From an uncultured Lewinella sp. (GTDB lineage Bacteria > Bacteroidota > Bacteroidia > Chitinophagales > Saprospiraceae), in assembly GCA_938021455.1 (NCBI GenBank), contig CALIGP010000122.1:1-5874 (forward strand): DNA of 5,874 bases. Reading direction: 5' to 3'. The translations under genes were made by a program, and so were the position numbers. The notes beneath the pieces were generated by a model. The model was not told the origin of the DNA, ran no database searches, and was given only the letters and a program-made list of their open reading frames with translations. Of the stretch, positions 5,459-5,874 are shown one piece after another; the first letter of the stretch is position 1, and each line of letters begins with the position of its first letter.

Positions 5459-5739
5459 CAGCATTTAAACTTAATTGTTTTATTTAAGCACATAAAAAAC
5501 AATAAAAAGACAAAGCTCCTTGAATTTTATCCCACGCTCGAACTTTAGGCACGGCTTCCGGAGCAGGAGCCACTCAGGCGGATAAGTACTGCTTTCTAAG
5601 ACTTCCCCTTGCACCTGCGATTGCGCCCCCTCCTAAGCTTACCGAAGGCCCCAAAAGCAGATGGCTTCGTTCAATACAGGCAGTGAAACGCTCGCAACTT
5701 ATTTGCCTTATTACATAGTTTAATGCTTAAACTAAGAAT
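5459..5739. other. Intergenic region with no supported gene
   Basis: Together with the leader this makes about 374 bases between the divergent starts at 5365 and 5740. Bases 5459-5515 are AT-rich and probably upstream promoter DNA for the minus-strand gene. Bases 5516-5700 are richer in GC, but no reading frame with a start codon and plausible protein was found, and no tRNA-like fold was recognised. No exact TAnnTTTG box was seen in the last 60 bases before 5740. Confidence 0.5.
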
Positions 5740-5874
5740 ATGAAAACCGAACTATACCACGAACAACAACGACGACTACCCAGTAGCGGGCAGCACCTCA
5801 TTGCCGACCATGACGATGACACGCTGATCGTTTACCAGGCCTTCAAACCAGCCATTGCGGATTACGCTGTGCGC
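5740..5874 (+). CDS. DUF4291-family protein, N-terminal part (gene continues beyond the right edge)
   Basis: The first 45 codons are present, starting at ATG 5740 (MKTELYHEQQRRLP). The segments SGQHLIADHDDDTLIVYQAF and KPAIADYAV match, from memory, the characteristic DUF4291 opening of the form 'W/LP..G.HILA.yDd..IiVYQAy.p.IA.yA'. The family is a widespread soluble protein of roughly 180-200 residues whose biochemical role I do not know, so no function is given. The start fits the family N-terminus, with stop codons in frame shortly upstream and no Shine-Dalgarno sequence. It is transcribed divergently from the GNAT/zinc-ribbon gene, with a long spacer, so the two need not be functionally linked. 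Confidence 0.85.
   Translation, partial: MKTELYHEQQRRLPSSGQHLIADHDDDTLIVYQAFKPAIADYAVR

Noticed and set aside
5574..5725. Glycine-rich open stretch on the minus strand (contains LGGGAIAGARG), resembling a small peptide
   Set aside because: No ATG, GTG or TTG start with supporting context is present in the open stretch; it is too short to support a gene.

Overview
The window looks like a chromosomal stretch from a member of the Bacteroidota, possibly a Saprospiria/Lewinella-like lineage (the lineage is inference with low confidence). Three things support the phylum. Three gene starts are preceded by an exact TAnnTTTG box, the -7 element of the Bacteroidota housekeeping sigma factor. None of the five visible start codons has a convincing Shine-Dalgarno sequence. 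The encoded RecN, AroE and lipoprotein read like Bacteroidota versions of their families.

Layout, left to right. Positions 1-329 (minus) hold the first 109 codons of recN, a DNA repair ATPase that runs off the left edge. Positions 330-657 form a divergent intergenic region with a promoter box for each flanking gene and a large nested palindrome (411-574). On the plus strand follow a small lipoprotein of unknown function (658-1140) and, one base later, a DUF368/PopT-family membrane protein (1142-2095), a family recently identified as undecaprenyl-phosphate translocases. A perfect 21-bp GC-rich hairpin with a T-run (2101-2150) separates this pair from aroE, shikimate dehydrogenase, which starts with GTG (2177-2974).

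Positions 2975-3238 are a convergent intergenic region with a rearranged, inverted relative of the 2101 hairpin, placed to end transcription of the next gene. That gene (3239-5365, minus) encodes a 708-residue protein with an unusual architecture: an N-terminal GNAT acetyltransferase-like domain, a long low-complexity linker, a four-cysteine zinc ribbon, and an unrecognised C-terminal region of about 230 residues. Its probable 5' leader contains five tandem copies of a 7-bp repeat (5397-5433) just downstream of a promoter box. Positions 5459-5739 show no convincing gene. The window ends in the first 45 codons of a DUF4291-family gene (5740-5874, plus).

Functionally these are mostly independent housekeeping units: repair (recN), envelope lipid-carrier recycling (lipoprotein + DUF368) and aromatic amino-acid biosynthesis (aroE). 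The most novel item is the GNAT/zinc-ribbon fusion protein; next come the lipoprotein-DUF368 pairing, the heptamer leader and the large palindrome. I see no CRISPR array, rRNA, tRNA, transposase or recognisable defence island.
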